This document shows, one piece after another, positions 43,360 to 55,616 of a stretch of 64,000 nucleotides of DNA (position 1 is its first letter; each line of letters opens with the position of its first letter). The notes under the pieces were generated by a model. The model saw nothing but the letters and a program-made list of their open reading frames with translations, searched no databases and had not been told where the DNA came from. The DNA is from Streptomyces laurentii (GTDB taxonomy: Bacteria > Actinomycetota > Actinomycetes > Streptomycetales > Streptomycetaceae), in assembly GCA_002355495.1 (NCBI GenBank), contig AP017424.1, forward strand, positions 2,914,001 to 2,978,000, in the 5' to 3' direction. The translations under genes were made by a program, and so were the position numbers.

Positions 43360-43830
43360 TCAGTGGCGGTCGGCGTTGTCCACGCCGTCCCACAGGTTGT
43401 CGTACCAGGGGCGGTCGTCCGCGCCCCGCTCGGAACGCGGGCGGTCCGCCGCGTCCGGGTCGTTCACGGTGAAGCCGGTCTCGCCGGGCCGCACGTAGTG
43501 CAGGTGCTCGCGGGCCAGCCGGCGGATGTAGGCCGGGTCCTGGAGACGGGCCTTCTCGTCGCGCAGCTGCTCGACCCGGCGGGCGGCCTCGGCGGCCTTG
43601 CGCTTCTGGTCGGCGATCTCGCCCTGCTGGGACACGTAACTCCGCATCGGGTACGCGAGCGCCACCACCAGCGAGCAGACGACGAGCGCGAGAAAGGCGG
43701 CGCGTCCGGTGAGCCGGGAGCGGCGGGCCTGACGGCGGGTCTGGGAGCGGTAGACACGGGCGGCGGTCTGCTCGCCGAGCAGCCTGATCCGGGTCGCGGT
43801 CGAGAACCGGTCCCGGTCCTTCACGGCCAT
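43360..43830 (-). CDS. ftsB: FtsB/DivIC-family septum formation initiator
   Basis: 156 aa bitopic membrane protein of the divisome. A basic cytoplasmic N-terminus (about 1-45), one TM helix (FLALVVCSLVVALAYPM, about 48-65), an extracytoplasmic coiled coil (QQGEIADQKRKAAEAARRVEQLRDEKARLQD), then the conserved AREHLHYVRPGETGF and an acidic tail. The ATG at 43830 (MAVKDRDRF) is preferred over a longer frame. Between eno and DUF501 as usual. Confidence 0.92.
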   Translation of the reverse strand: MAVKDRDRFSTATRIRLLGEQTAARVYRSQTRRQARRSRLTGRAAFLALVVCSLVVALAYPMRSYVSQQGEIADQKRKAAEAARRVEQLRDEKARLQDPAYIRRLAREHLHYVRPGETGFTVNDPDAADRPRSERGADDRPWYDNLWDGVDNADRH

Positions 43831-44071
43831 GTCCTGCGTCTCCCCATCCGTCCGTGCCCGTCGCGGTCCGCCGCGTACGGTCACGCGCGTCGCGTACGGT
43901 CGCGCGCCCGTGCTCCCACGCGCGCGTGCCGGCGCGGTGCGTGCCGGTCAAACGTACGTCCCCGCACACGGTACGGGACCGGGTGCGGGGACGGACGGAG
44001 GCGGCGAGCCGAAGATCGGCCCTGACGGGGGTTCGGCCCGCCGGGGCGAGGTCATCGGCCCGCCCGGGGCA

Positions 44072-47085
<3,014 letters not shown>

Positions 47086-48456
47086 CTACTTGTCGGACGA
47101 GACGTCCCGGTCACCCAGGCTGAGGCTCTGACCAGGAACGATGAGGTCGGGGTCGGAGCCGAGGGCCTTCTTGTTGGCGTCATAGAGCGCGGACCAGCCA
47201 CCGGAGAGGCCGGTGCGGCGCGCGATATCCGCCAGACTGTCCCCCGACCTGACGATGTATTCGTCCGCCTTGTCCGCTGTGACCGAATTTCCGGCCGCGA
47301 CCTTGCCGTTGGCGGGGCGAGTCTCTTCCTTGCCCGCGGCGTCGGCCGGAGTCCCGGCGTGGCGCCCGGATTCGCGCGTGATGTCCGAGTTGCCCGTCTC
47401 TTCTGGCGCGGCGTCACCCCGGTGCTTGCCCTTGGTATTGCCCTGGCCCTGCTTCCGGCTCTCCTCCTGACCCCGGTCCTGGCCGGTGCCGGGGGCGGTC
47501 GTCCCGGGCGTGGACGGCGTCGTGGAGACGTCGGGGGTCGCCGGGACCGCGGGGGTCACGGGCGTGCTCGGGACGGCCGGCGTGCCGGGCAGGAGGACGC
47601 CGGGGATGGCGAGGAGGCCGGTCGGCGCCGGGGCGATGGAGATGCTCGGCACGGCCGGGCTCGTCGGGGTGGCGGGCGCCGCCGGGGTGGTCGGGGTGAC
47701 GGAGGCGTCGGGCGCGGCCGGGCCGGTCGTCGCGCCCGGGTTCGGGTCCGCGGACCAGCCGGGCGCGGTCGGACCGTACCCCTGCCCGTCGCCGCCCTGA
47801 CCGTCGCCGCCCTGACCGTTGCCGCCCTGACCGTTGCCGTTCTGGCCGTTGCCGTTCTGCTCGTACCCGGGCTGCCCCAGGCCGGTGCCGAACCGGCCCC
47901 GGTCGCCCTGGTCCCCGTCGGACTGCCCGCGGTCTTCCTGGCCGTTGCCGTTCTGTCCGCGGTCGCTCTTCTTGTCGCCGCGGGCCTCGGTCGGCAGGCC
48001 GTCGGTACGGCTCGACTCGACGACGGGCCGGTGCGACGCCGAGGGGCGTGCGCCGGAGCCCGGGTCGACGGCGGGTGCCTTGCCGTCGTGCGTGAGGCCG
48101 GCGATCGGGGCGCAGGTGTCCCACTGGGTGTCACCGGCGGCGAACGCCTTCTCGGCGACGGAGATCTGCTGGGCCCGGCTGGCCAGGTCGGCGCTGGGCG
48201 CGTAGGCGAGGCCGCCGTGCCGTTCCCAGCCGTCCTGGGTGAACTGCAGGCCGCCGTAGAGACCGTTGCCGAAGTTGGCGCTCCACGCGCCGCCCGACTC
48301 GCACTCGGCGACCCGGTCCCAGGTCTGGGCGTCGGCGGCGGAGGCGGAGCCGGTGGCGAGCAGGGGCAGCGCCAGGGCCGATCCGGTCACTCCCGCGGCG
48401 ACGACGATGGCGGGGGCCTGACGGGGGCGACGGTGACGTCCGTTCCCGGAGCGCAT
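47086..48456 (-). CDS. Second Rpf-domain protein with LysM (RpfC-like)
   Basis: 456 aa exported protein. Signal peptide (about 1-40, ending GSASA), Rpf domain (about 41-115) ADAQTWDRVAECESGGAWSANFGNGLYGGLQFTQDGW with the catalytic Glu, then a long disordered region. That region contains NGQ/GQGG repeats (about 190-225), a Pro/Thr/Ala-rich stretch with TPSTPG-like units (about 245-325) and a charged part. A C-terminal LysM follows (DEYIVRSGDSLADIARRTGLSGGW...VPGQSLSLG). Lies just upstream of rpfA, same strand, separated by the riboswitch leader. Probably a wall-remodelling enzyme acting beside RpfA. Confidence 0.88.
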   Translation of the reverse strand: MRSGNGRHRRPRQAPAIVVAAGVTGSALALPLLATGSASAADAQTWDRVAECESGGAWSANFGNGLYGGLQFTQDGWERHGGLAYAPSADLASRAQQISVAEKAFAAGDTQWDTCAPIAGLTHDGKAPAVDPGSGARPSASHRPVVESSRTDGLPTEARGDKKSDRGQNGNGQEDRGQSDGDQGDRGRFGTGLGQPGYEQNGNGQNGNGQGGNGQGGDGQGGDGQGYGPTAPGWSADPNPGATTGPAAPDASVTPTTPAAPATPTSPAVPSISIAPAPTGLLAIPGVLLPGTPAVPSTPVTPAVPATPDVSTTPSTPGTTAPGTGQDRGQEESRKQGQGNTKGKHRGDAAPEETGNSDITRESGRHAGTPADAAGKEETRPANGKVAAGNSVTADKADEYIVRSGDSLADIARRTGLSGGWSALYDANKKALGSDPDLIVPGQSLSLGDRDVSSDK

Positions 48457-48584
48457 GCGGAGGGCCTTTCGCGTGACGACGTGGACTTACGGGTGAGACT
48501 TGCGGGTGAACGTAGCCGCATTCGAACGGGCGTCACAAGTCGATGCACCCCGGATCACGTGAACATCACATTTCTGACGCAGCG

Positions 48585-49838
48585 TCAGTTGCCGTGGACC
48601 CGAGGGGCGGGAGTGAACTCCACCGGCAGGGTCCGCAGGCCACGCATGATGAGCCCGCCGCGCCATCGCAGTTCGGCCGGATCGGCGCCGAGCCGGAGGT
48701 CCGGCAGCCGGGTCAGGAGCGTCGCGAGCGCCGCCTGCCCCTCCAGGCGGGCCAGCGGCGCGCCCAGGCAGTAGTGGATGCCGTGCCCGTACCCCAGGTG
48801 CTGGTTGTCGCGCCGGGCGAGGTCCAGGGTGTCCGGCCGGTCGAAGCGGGCGGGGTCGCGGTCGGCGGCCGCCAGGACGACGAGGACCGGGTCGCCGGCC
48901 GGGATCTCCTGCCCGCCGATGGTCAGCGGCCGGGTGGCGAACCGCCAGGTCGCCATCTCCACCGGCCCGTCGTACCGCAGCAGCTCCTCGATCCCGGTCT
49001 CCAGCAGGCCCCGCTCCCCCGCGGCGAGCGCGTCCTGGAGCCGGGTGCGCTGCCCAGGCTCACGCAGCAGCGCGTAGACGCCGTTGCCGATGAGGTTGAC
49101 GGTGGTCTCGAAGCCGGCGAAGAGAAGGATGAAGGCCATGGCGGCGGCCTCGTTCTCGGTGAGGTGCTCGCCGTGGTCCGAGGCCCGGATGAGCCCGGAG
49201 ATCAGATCGTCGCCCGGCTCTCCCCTCTTCTTGTGGATGAGCTCGGCGAGATAGCCGCGCATCTTCTTCACGGAGCGGGCGACCCCGCCGCGCGGGCCGC
49301 CGCCGTGCCGGATCATCATCCCGGCCCAGTCGCGGAAGTCGTCCTGGTCCTCGCGCGGGACGCCGAGCAGGTCGCAGATCGCGTAGATCGGCAGCGGGAA
49401 CGCGAACTCGTGGATGAGGTCCGCGCTGCCCCGCTCCGCGAAGCCGTCGATGAGCCGGTCGGTGAGTTCCTGGACGCGCGGGGCGAACTCGGCGACGCGG
49501 CGCGGGGTGAACGCCTTGGAGACGAGGCGGCGCAGCCGGGTGTGGTCCGGCGGGTCGATGTTGAGCAGATGCGTCATCAGCTCGGCCTTGCGCTCGCCCG
49601 GGATGCCGGTCTTTCCCTTGGCGTGCGCGGGCTCGTCGTGGTGCGCCGGGTTCTTCGACAGCCGCTGGTCGGCGAGCGCCTGACGGGCGTCCGCGTACCG
49701 CGTCACGAGCCATGCCTCCACCCCGCTGGGCAGCGTCGCCCGGTGTACGGGCGCGTGCTCGCGCAGCCAGGCGTACGCCGGGTACGGATCGGTGGCGAAC
49801 TCCCAGGTGAACAGCTCGGGGGCGGGGGGTGTGCTCAT
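48585..49838 (-). CDS. Cytochrome P450 (CYP107-like)
   Basis: 417 aa soluble bacterial P450. I-helix oxygen-binding region FILLFAGFETTVNLIGNG (A-G-x-E-T), the ExxR Glu/Arg pair in the K-helix (GIEELLRYDGP), and the haem loop HLGYGHGIHYCLGAPLARLE with the Cys ligand. The N-terminal MSTPPAPELFTWEFATDPYPAYAWLREH is typical of CYP107-type enzymes. No ferredoxin or biosynthetic genes adjoin. In S. coelicolor a CYP107 lies near the rpf pair, which fits. Substrate unknown. Confidence 0.92.
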   Translation of the reverse strand: MSTPPAPELFTWEFATDPYPAYAWLREHAPVHRATLPSGVEAWLVTRYADARQALADQRLSKNPAHHDEPAHAKGKTGIPGERKAELMTHLLNIDPPDHTRLRRLVSKAFTPRRVAEFAPRVQELTDRLIDGFAERGSADLIHEFAFPLPIYAICDLLGVPREDQDDFRDWAGMMIRHGGGPRGGVARSVKKMRGYLAELIHKKRGEPGDDLISGLIRASDHGEHLTENEAAAMAFILLFAGFETTVNLIGNGVYALLREPGQRTRLQDALAAGERGLLETGIEELLRYDGPVEMATWRFATRPLTIGGQEIPAGDPVLVVLAAADRDPARFDRPDTLDLARRDNQHLGYGHGIHYCLGAPLARLEGQAALATLLTRLPDLRLGADPAELRWRGGLIMRGLRTLPVEFTPAPRVHGN

Positions 49839-49972
49839 GTTCCGACCGTACAAGGCACCCGGCCGGGCACCACCGGGGCCCGTCGGTGACCCGGGGGACG
49901 GACCTGGCCGGCGGACCGGGTCAGCGGGCCTGGCCGGCGGACCGGGTCAGCGGGCCTGGCCGGCGGGCCCGG

Positions 49973-50614
49973 TCAGCGGTAGGCGGCGAGGAAGACCCGC
50001 ACCCCTTCCTTCGCGTACCGGTCCAGATCGGCGTCGGTGTGCTGGGCGGAGCCGTGGAACATGGCCGCGTTGACCGGGATCCAGAGCAGCAGCCCGGCGA
50101 AGTGGTGCGCGGCGAGCGTGGGGTCCGGGACGGTGAGCCGCCCCTCGGCGCCGAGCCGCCGGAAGCTCTCGGCGAGGCCGTCGAGCACCCGCTCGAAGCC
50201 GCGCTCGTACCAGCTCGCGCCCAGCTCGGGGAACTGGTCGGCGTTGGCGATGATCAGGCGGCGCAGCTGGAGGACGCGGTCCTGGGTGAGGGTGCCGACG
50301 AAGCTCTGGGCGAGCCGGGTCAGGCTCTCCTCCAGGCCGTCCTCGCCGCCGGTTCCGTCGGTGCCCCCCGGAGCGGCACCGGTGTGGAACTCGGCCGCCG
50401 CGCCGATCATCGCGTCGACGCCGTCGGCGGTCGCCAGGACGATCTCGGCGAACAGCGTGTCCTTGTCGGCGAAGTGCTTGTAGACGGTCTGCTTGGAGAC
50501 CGCGGCCAGTTTCGCGATGTCGTCCATGCTCGTCCCCGCGTATCCCTTGGACAGGAATACCGAGGTCGCCGCCTCCAGGATCGACTGGTGCTTGAGTGCC
50601 GAGCGGCTGTCCAT
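49973..50614 (-). CDS. TetR-family transcriptional repressor
   Basis: 213 aa. N-terminal HTH: SILEAATSVFLSKGYAGTSMDDIAKLAAVSKQTVYKHFADKDTLF (about 10-55). C-terminal helical effector domain ends LLWIPVNAAMFHGSAQHTDADLDRYAKEGVRVFLAAYR, of the TetR_C_7/AefR-like type. The ATG at 50614 (MDSRSALKHQS) is chosen. Divergent from an alpha/beta hydrolase, with two GTACTGG-type operators between them, so it likely represses both itself and the hydrolase. Confidence 0.9.
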   Translation of the reverse strand: MDSRSALKHQSILEAATSVFLSKGYAGTSMDDIAKLAAVSKQTVYKHFADKDTLFAEIVLATADGVDAMIGAAAEFHTGAAPGGTDGTGGEDGLEESLTRLAQSFVGTLTQDRVLQLRRLIIANADQFPELGASWYERGFERVLDGLAESFRRLGAEGRLTVPDPTLAAHHFAGLLLWIPVNAAMFHGSAQHTDADLDRYAKEGVRVFLAAYR

Positions 50615-50668
50615 GTCCGTCCCCTTCTCTCTCTGCTCTCCGTCCCCGTCGGAAGTGCTCACCCGAAA

Positions 50669-50716
50669 GAGTACTGGACTGACCAGTACTCAGGTGAGTA
50701 CTGTACGGTCCAGTAC
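50669..50716. promoter_or_regulatory. Twin TetR operators
   Basis: Site 1 (50669-50691): GAGTACTGG-N5-CCAGTACTC, a perfect 9-bp inverted repeat. Site 2 (50698-50716): GTACTG-N7-CAGTAC. Both share the half-site GTACTG and lie between the divergent TetR and hydrolase genes. Confidence 0.75.
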
Positions 50717-50769
50717 CTGATCGTGATCGAGATCGAGTTTCGAACGAACTCTGGGGAAGGGGCTCTCCC

Positions 50770-51582
50770 ATGACCGTGCGCAAGGTCGTTTCCGCCGACG
50801 GCACCGCGATCGCCTACGAGACCCGCGGCGCCGGCCCGGCCGTCGTGCTGGTCGGCGGGGCCCTGATGACCGGCGCCGAGTCCGCCGAGCTGGCCGGGCT
50901 GCTCGCCGAGCGCTTCACCGTGATCACATACGACCGCCGGGGCCGCGGCGACAGCGGCGACACCGCGCCGTACGAGCCGGCGCGGGAGTCCGAGGACCTG
51001 GAGGCGCTGATCCAGGGCCCGGCCGGCGGCTCCGCCGCGCTCTTCGGCATGTCGTCCGGTGCCGTCCTCGCCCTGGAGGCCACGGCCCGGATCGGCGGCG
51101 CCGTGACCCGACTCGCGCTGTACGAGCCGCCGTTCGTCACCGACGGCAGCCGCCCGCCGCTGCCCGCGGACTACGTGGCGCACCTGACGGAGCTGATCGG
51201 CCGCGAGGCCTACGGGGACGCGGTGGAGTACTTCATGACGGCGGCGGTCGGCGTGCCCGCCGAGTTCGTCGCGGGCATGCGCCAGGCCCCGTTCTGGGCG
51301 AGCATGGAGGCCGTCGCGCACACCATCTCCTACGACGGCCGGGTCATGGGCGACACCATGTCCGGGCACCCGCTGCCGGTCGACCGCTGGGCGTCGGTGA
51401 CCGTGCCGGTGCTCGTCGGCAGCGGCGACCAGGGCGCGCCGCACATCCTGACCGGCGCGCGCGAACTGGCCGAGGCGGGCGACAACTTCACCCTGCGCGT
51501 GTTCCCCGGTGAGGAGCACGCGATAGCGCCGCAGGTCCTGGCCCCCGTGCTCGCCGACTTCTTCGGGGCCCCGGCGGTGTGA
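50770..51582 (+). CDS. Alpha/beta hydrolase
   Basis: 270 aa. Oxyanion region VVLVGGALM, nucleophile elbow FGMSSGAVLAL (Ser), and catalytic His in PGEEHAIAPQV near the C-terminus; the Asp in VGSGDQGAPH probably completes the triad. Divergent from its presumed repressor. The flavohemoglobin gene begins 72 bp downstream and may be cotranscribed. Substrate unknown. Confidence 0.88.
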   Translation: MTVRKVVSADGTAIAYETRGAGPAVVLVGGALMTGAESAELAGLLAERFTVITYDRRGRGDSGDTAPYEPARESEDLEALIQGPAGGSAALFGMSSGAVLALEATARIGGAVTRLALYEPPFVTDGSRPPLPADYVAHLTELIGREAYGDAVEYFMTAAVGVPAEFVAGMRQAPFWASMEAVAHTISYDGRVMGDTMSGHPLPVDRWASVTVPVLVGSGDQGAPHILTGARELAEAGDNFTLRVFPGEEHAIAPQVLAPVLADFFGAPAV

Positions 51583-51654
51583 CGTTCCGCGTCACACTCC
51601 CCAGGCGCGGGGTGGGGCACTCGGCCGGCCGGCGAGGTGCTTAGATCTCTTCAA

Positions 51655-52878
51655 GTGGATGCCCAGCTACTCAAAAGCACGTTCGCGGTCGTCGAGAGAC
51701 GGGCGGAGCACGCTGTCACCTACTTCTACTCGCACCTGTTCTGGAACAACCCGCGGGTCCGCGAGCTGTTCCCGGCCGACATGGCGCCACAGAGAGACCG
51801 GTTGTTCGCCGCGCTGACCCATGTGGTGACACACCTGGAGGACCCGGGGCTCGCGGAGTACCTCGGCCAGCTGGGCCGCGACCACCGGAAGTTCCTGGCG
51901 ACGCCCGCGCTCTACAGCGCGGTCGGCACCAGCCTGCTCGCCGCGTTCGCGCACGCGACCGGCGCCGCCTGGACGATGGAGGCGGAGAAGGCGTGGACGG
52001 AGGCGTACGGGCTGGTCGCCGACCTGATGCAGGCCGGCGCCGCGCGGTCCGCCGACGCGGGGCAGCCGGCCTGGTGGGACGCCGACGTGGTGCGGCACGA
52101 GCGGTACGGGCCGGATCTGACACTGCTGACGCTGCGCCCCCGGACGCCCTTCCCGTACCTGCCGGGGCAGTACACGAGCCTCAGCACGCCCCATGTGCCG
52201 CTGGTCTGGCGGACCTACTCGCTCGCCAACGCGCCGCGTCCGGACGGCACGGTGGACCTGCACATCGGGCGGGTCGAGGGCGGGGTGATGAGCACCGCGT
52301 TGTCCGACCGGCTCCGGACGGGCGAGACGGTGCGGCTGTCCGCGCCGAGCGGCGCGCTCACCGCCCGTACCCCGCCCGGCAAGCCGCGCACCTTCATCGC
52401 GGCGGGCACGGGCTGGGCGCCGATCCGGGCGCTGCTCGAAGAGGCCGCGGCGGACGAACCGGGTTTCGAGGGGCGGCTGTTCGTCGTCGCCCGCACCCGT
52501 GAGTACCTGTACGGACGGGCGGACGCGGAGCGGCTCGCCGAGCTGATACCCGGGCTGCGCGTCACCTACATCACCGCGGCTCCGCGCGCGCCGCGCGGGC
52601 AGGCGACGGAGCGGCTGTTCCAGGCGCTGCGGTCGGGGGTCAACTGGTCGGCCCATGACGCCTACCTGGCCGGGCCGCCCGACTTCCTGACCCAGGTCTC
52701 GGCGATCCTGGCGGCGCTGGGCACCGACCCGACGCGGGTGTTCCACGACCGCCTGCCGCCCGTCACCCCGGTGTCCGAGCCTGCCCCCACCCGCGCCCGG
52801 TCCCTCTCCGAGCGCCGGATGGCCCGTCCCGCGCTCCAGTGGCACAACCCGGACGCACGCGCGCCGCGAGCGTTCTGA
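51655..52878 (+). CDS. Flavohemoglobin-like globin/FAD/NAD oxidoreductase
   Basis: About 407 aa. Globin domain (about 1-130) VDAQLLKSTFAVVERRAEHAVTYFYSHLFWNNPRVRELFP with the proximal His in LGRDHRKFLATPALY. Then an FAD-binding domain (about 150-250) RTYSLANAP with the RxYS motif, and an NAD-binding domain AAGTGWAPIRALLEEA. Such proteins oxidise nitric oxide or act as haem reductases. The start is unclear: GTG 51637 abuts a GAGG, while GTG 51655 follows TTAGAT at leaderless spacing; the latter is chosen. The C-terminus extends about 35 residues beyond the usual domain. Confidence 0.88.
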   Translation: MDAQLLKSTFAVVERRAEHAVTYFYSHLFWNNPRVRELFPADMAPQRDRLFAALTHVVTHLEDPGLAEYLGQLGRDHRKFLATPALYSAVGTSLLAAFAHATGAAWTMEAEKAWTEAYGLVADLMQAGAARSADAGQPAWWDADVVRHERYGPDLTLLTLRPRTPFPYLPGQYTSLSTPHVPLVWRTYSLANAPRPDGTVDLHIGRVEGGVMSTALSDRLRTGETVRLSAPSGALTARTPPGKPRTFIAAGTGWAPIRALLEEAAADEPGFEGRLFVVARTREYLYGRADAERLAELIPGLRVTYITAAPRAPRGQATERLFQALRSGVNWSAHDAYLAGPPDFLTQVSAILAALGTDPTRVFHDRLPPVTPVSEPAPTRARSLSERRMARPALQWHNPDARAPRAF

Positions 52879-52984
52879 GGACGTTCGGAGGACGTTCCGA
52901 GGGCGCGCCGACAGTGGACTGGCCCCTCCGGGCGGACGGGAAACCGGGCGCGCGGGAGGGGGCGCTACTGACACGATCGGCCGC

Positions 52985-53734
52985 ATGTCCCTCGATTCCG
53001 CCCCTCCCCTGCTGACCAGAGCGCGCGATGTCTGGCGACAACTGGCCGCCGAACCAGTCGAGTTCGGTGCGGCCGGTGAGGTGGCCGTCGTGGCCTCGCC
53101 CGGGTCGGCGTTCTGTCCGCCCGGCTGGGCCGGCGTGGTGGTCCTGGGCGGGGCCGCCCTCGTGACGGCCCCGGACGAGGAGACGGCCGCCCGGATCCGT
53201 ACCGCCGTGGCCGCGCTGTCCGCCGAGCGGCTGACGGACCCGGCGGCGGTACGGGCGGTGCTCCCGGTCTCCGAGTTCCTCGGGCCCGCGGCCCTCGCCT
53301 ATGTCGCGGCCGACGGCTTCCGCCCGGCGGTGTCCGCCGGGCCTCGGGTGACCGAACTGGACGCCGCGCACCCGGACGTGGCCGCGCTCGCCGAGGCAGC
53401 CGGGACGGAGGACGCCGGTGAGGCGGCCCTGGACGAGATCGGCTCACCGGCGTTCGTCGTCCGGTCCGGCGAGCGGGTCGTGGCGGCGGCCGGGTACCGG
53501 CGGTGGCCCGGTGCGGCGGCGCACCTGAGCGTTCTGACCGCGCCCGGCTCGCGGGGCCTGGGCCTCGCCCGTACGACCGCGTCGGCCGCGGTCCGCCATG
53601 CCCTCGCCCACGACCTGCTCCCCCAGTGGCGCGCCCGGGTCCCCGCCTCGCGGGCCGTCGCCGCCGCCCTCGGTTTCCGGGAGCTGGGCCACCAGCTCGC
53701 CTTCCGTGGGGACCGGCTCCCGACGGCGGGCTGA
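52985..53734 (+). CDS. GNAT-family N-acetyltransferase
   Basis: 249 aa. An N-terminal non-catalytic half (about 1-125) is followed by a GNAT fold with the acetyl-CoA loop LTAPGSRGLGLARTTASAAVRHALA and the C-terminal ASRAVAAALGFRELGHQLAFR. This two-part layout occurs in many streptomycete acetyltransferases of unknown substrate. Monocistronic by layout; convergent with mazG. Confidence 0.85.
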   Translation: MSLDSAPPLLTRARDVWRQLAAEPVEFGAAGEVAVVASPGSAFCPPGWAGVVVLGGAALVTAPDEETAARIRTAVAALSAERLTDPAAVRAVLPVSEFLGPAALAYVAADGFRPAVSAGPRVTELDAAHPDVAALAEAAGTEDAGEAALDEIGSPAFVVRSGERVVAAAGYRRWPGAAAHLSVLTAPGSRGLGLARTTASAAVRHALAHDLLPQWRARVPASRAVAAALGFRELGHQLAFRGDRLPTAG

Positions 53735-53831
53735 TCCCGGCGGGATGGCGAACATCGTCCCCTCCATCGGCACCCTGCGGCGCGGCAGGTACTCCGTCGA
53801 AGGTCCGACGCGCGCCGCTGGGCCCCCGGGC

Positions 53832-54806
53832 TCAGGCCCCGGTCTCCTCCAGGCCCTCCGCCGCGCGGATCGCGTCGCGGTAGAGGCGGCCGGCGGCGCG
53901 GAGGGCGGATTCGGGGTCGACGCCGGCGGCTTCCGCGCGGACGGCGAGGGCGAGGAGTTCGTAGCCGATGCCGTCGCCGGCCGGCGGGGGCACGTCGAGG
54001 CCGGCCGTCCGGACGCGGCTCGCGAGCTTCGCGGCGAGCGCGAGGCCCGGCTGGCCGACCGGCACGCCGTCGGTGACGGACTCGCGCCGCTTCTCGACGG
54101 CCTTGGCCCGCAGCCACTGGGCCCGTACGTCCTCCGGGGTCTCGGCGGTCGCGTCGCCGAAGACGTGCGGGTGGCGGTTGATCAGCTTGGCCACGATCGT
54201 CCCGGCCACGTCGTCCACCGAGAACGGCGCCTCGTCGTCCTCCTCGGCGATCCGCGCGTGGAAGACGACCTGGAGCAGCACGTCGCCGAGTTCCTCGCGG
54301 AGCTCTTCGCGGTCGCCGTCCTCGATGGCCTCGACGAGTTCGTACATCTCCTCGATGCCGTACTTCGCGAGGCCCTCGTGGGTCTGCCGCGAGGACCACG
54401 GGCACTCGCGCCGGATGCGGTCCATGACCTGGACGAGGTCGAGCAGCCGGGCGCCGGGCAGGTCGTACGAGCCGGGCAGGAGCTCCAGGTCGGGCATGGC
54501 GTACCGGCCGGAGCCGGCCATCCGCGCGAGGCCGTCGGTCAGCGCCCCGTCGCCCTCGCCCGAGGGCAGGTAGACGACGGTCCGGCCGCCGGCGCACGCC
54601 TCGACGAGGTCGGCCGCAGAGGGCCGCCCGAGCTCGACGGTGACGCCGGCCTCGCGCAGGTACGGCAGCTGGAGGTGGTCCGCGTCGGGGCACAGCACCC
54701 GGTCGGCCGCGTGCAGCGCCTGCCAGGCGGGCCAGGACAGCAGTCCGGGCGCCACCCGGTGGCTGGCGGTGAGCAGGACGACACGGCCGGGGTTCTCAGC
54801 GTTCAC
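53832..54806 (-). CDS. mazG: Nucleoside triphosphate pyrophosphohydrolase
   Basis: 324 aa. Residues about 1-105 are an N-terminal extension resembling a vestigial SAM/tetrapyrrole methylase-type domain (VVLLTASHRVAPGLLSWPAWQALHAADRVLCP). The MazG core (about 110-230) has the metal motif EEMYELVEAIEDGDREELREELGDVLLQVVFHA. A C-terminal second segment (ALAAKLASRVRTAGLDVP) follows. It hydrolyses non-canonical NTPs to NMP. The GTG start sits directly on a GAGGA, so translation may begin unusually close to it. Confidence 0.9.
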   Translation of the reverse strand: MNAENPGRVVLLTASHRVAPGLLSWPAWQALHAADRVLCPDADHLQLPYLREAGVTVELGRPSAADLVEACAGGRTVVYLPSGEGDGALTDGLARMAGSGRYAMPDLELLPGSYDLPGARLLDLVQVMDRIRRECPWSSRQTHEGLAKYGIEEMYELVEAIEDGDREELREELGDVLLQVVFHARIAEEDDEAPFSVDDVAGTIVAKLINRHPHVFGDATAETPEDVRAQWLRAKAVEKRRESVTDGVPVGQPGLALAAKLASRVRTAGLDVPPPAGDGIGYELLALAVRAEAAGVDPESALRAAGRLYRDAIRAAEGLEETGA

Positions 54807-54874
54807 TCCTCGAACCTACCGCGCCCGGGCGCCCCGCCCCCGGCCCGTGCCCCGCTCCCGCCGGCCCTCGGCCC

Positions 54875-55534
54875 TCAGCTCCCGCTCTCCACCGCGGCGC
54901 CACCGGCTTCGGCGCCGCCGCTCATCTGCCGCAGCCACGGCGCGCTGTACGTGGCGAGCGTGATCTTGTCGTTGTCCCAGGCGCCGAAGCGCGGGTTCAC
55001 GTCGATCCGCAGTTCCTTCGACGCCCGGCTGAACGCCTCGGTCAGCCGCTGCTGCCCCTCGGGGCTGTTGGTGGCCCCGAGCTTCGCCGCGATCTTGTCC
55101 ATGAGGACGGCGCGGCGGGCGACGTCGTCGATCTGGTCCGGTGCCACGCTCTGCTGCTGGAGCAGCGCGGCCGCCAGCTGCTCCTCGCCGCCGCTCTGCT
55201 GCACGAAGGCCGCGCGCGCCTGCTGGATCTCGGCGCGGGTGGCGGTGACCCCGTTGTCGCGGGCGACCTTCGCCACCACCCGGTCGAAGATCATGCCGTG
55301 CAGCTTCTGCCGGGTGAGGTCGCCGGTCGCCTTGATCAGCTGCGCCGACTGGGGCGACGCGGCCTGGGCGGTCCGGACGTCCTTGACCTCGGACTGGACG
55401 CTGGAGACCTCGATCCGCTGTCCGCCGACGACGGCCGCGGCCCCCGGATGGGCGTCGCTCCCGCAGGCGGTGAGCAGCGGGGCCGCGGCGATCAGGACGG
55501 CGGCGGAGACGGAGAGCGCTGTGCGGCGGTGCAA
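54875..55534 (-). CDS. SurA N-domain-like lipoprotein
   Basis: 219 aa lipoprotein. Signal sequence with lipobox LTAC (Cys24). The rest is helical and resembles the SurA/PrsA N-terminal chaperone domain: VVGGQRIEVSSVQSEVKDV, LTRQKLHGMIFDRVVAKVARDNGVTATRAEIQQARAAF. The parvulin domain is absent. The TTG start is supported by GGAGG five bases upstream. It probably helps fold or stabilise exported proteins at the outer face of the membrane. mazG lies downstream on the same strand (68 bp). Confidence 0.85.
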   Translation of the reverse strand: MHRRTALSVSAAVLIAAAPLLTACGSDAHPGAAAVVGGQRIEVSSVQSEVKDVRTAQAASPQSAQLIKATGDLTRQKLHGMIFDRVVAKVARDNGVTATRAEIQQARAAFVQQSGGEEQLAAALLQQQSVAPDQIDDVARRAVLMDKIAAKLGATNSPEGQQRLTEAFSRASKELRIDVNPRFGAWDNDKITLATYSAPWLRQMSGGAEAGGAAVESGS

Positions 55535-55616
55535 AGGAGCCTCCCGGCGTGGGTCGTGCGTCAGTTGGAACGACCGTGCGGTGATCGATGGTAGGCAGTC
55601 GGCGTGGCCCGGGCCA

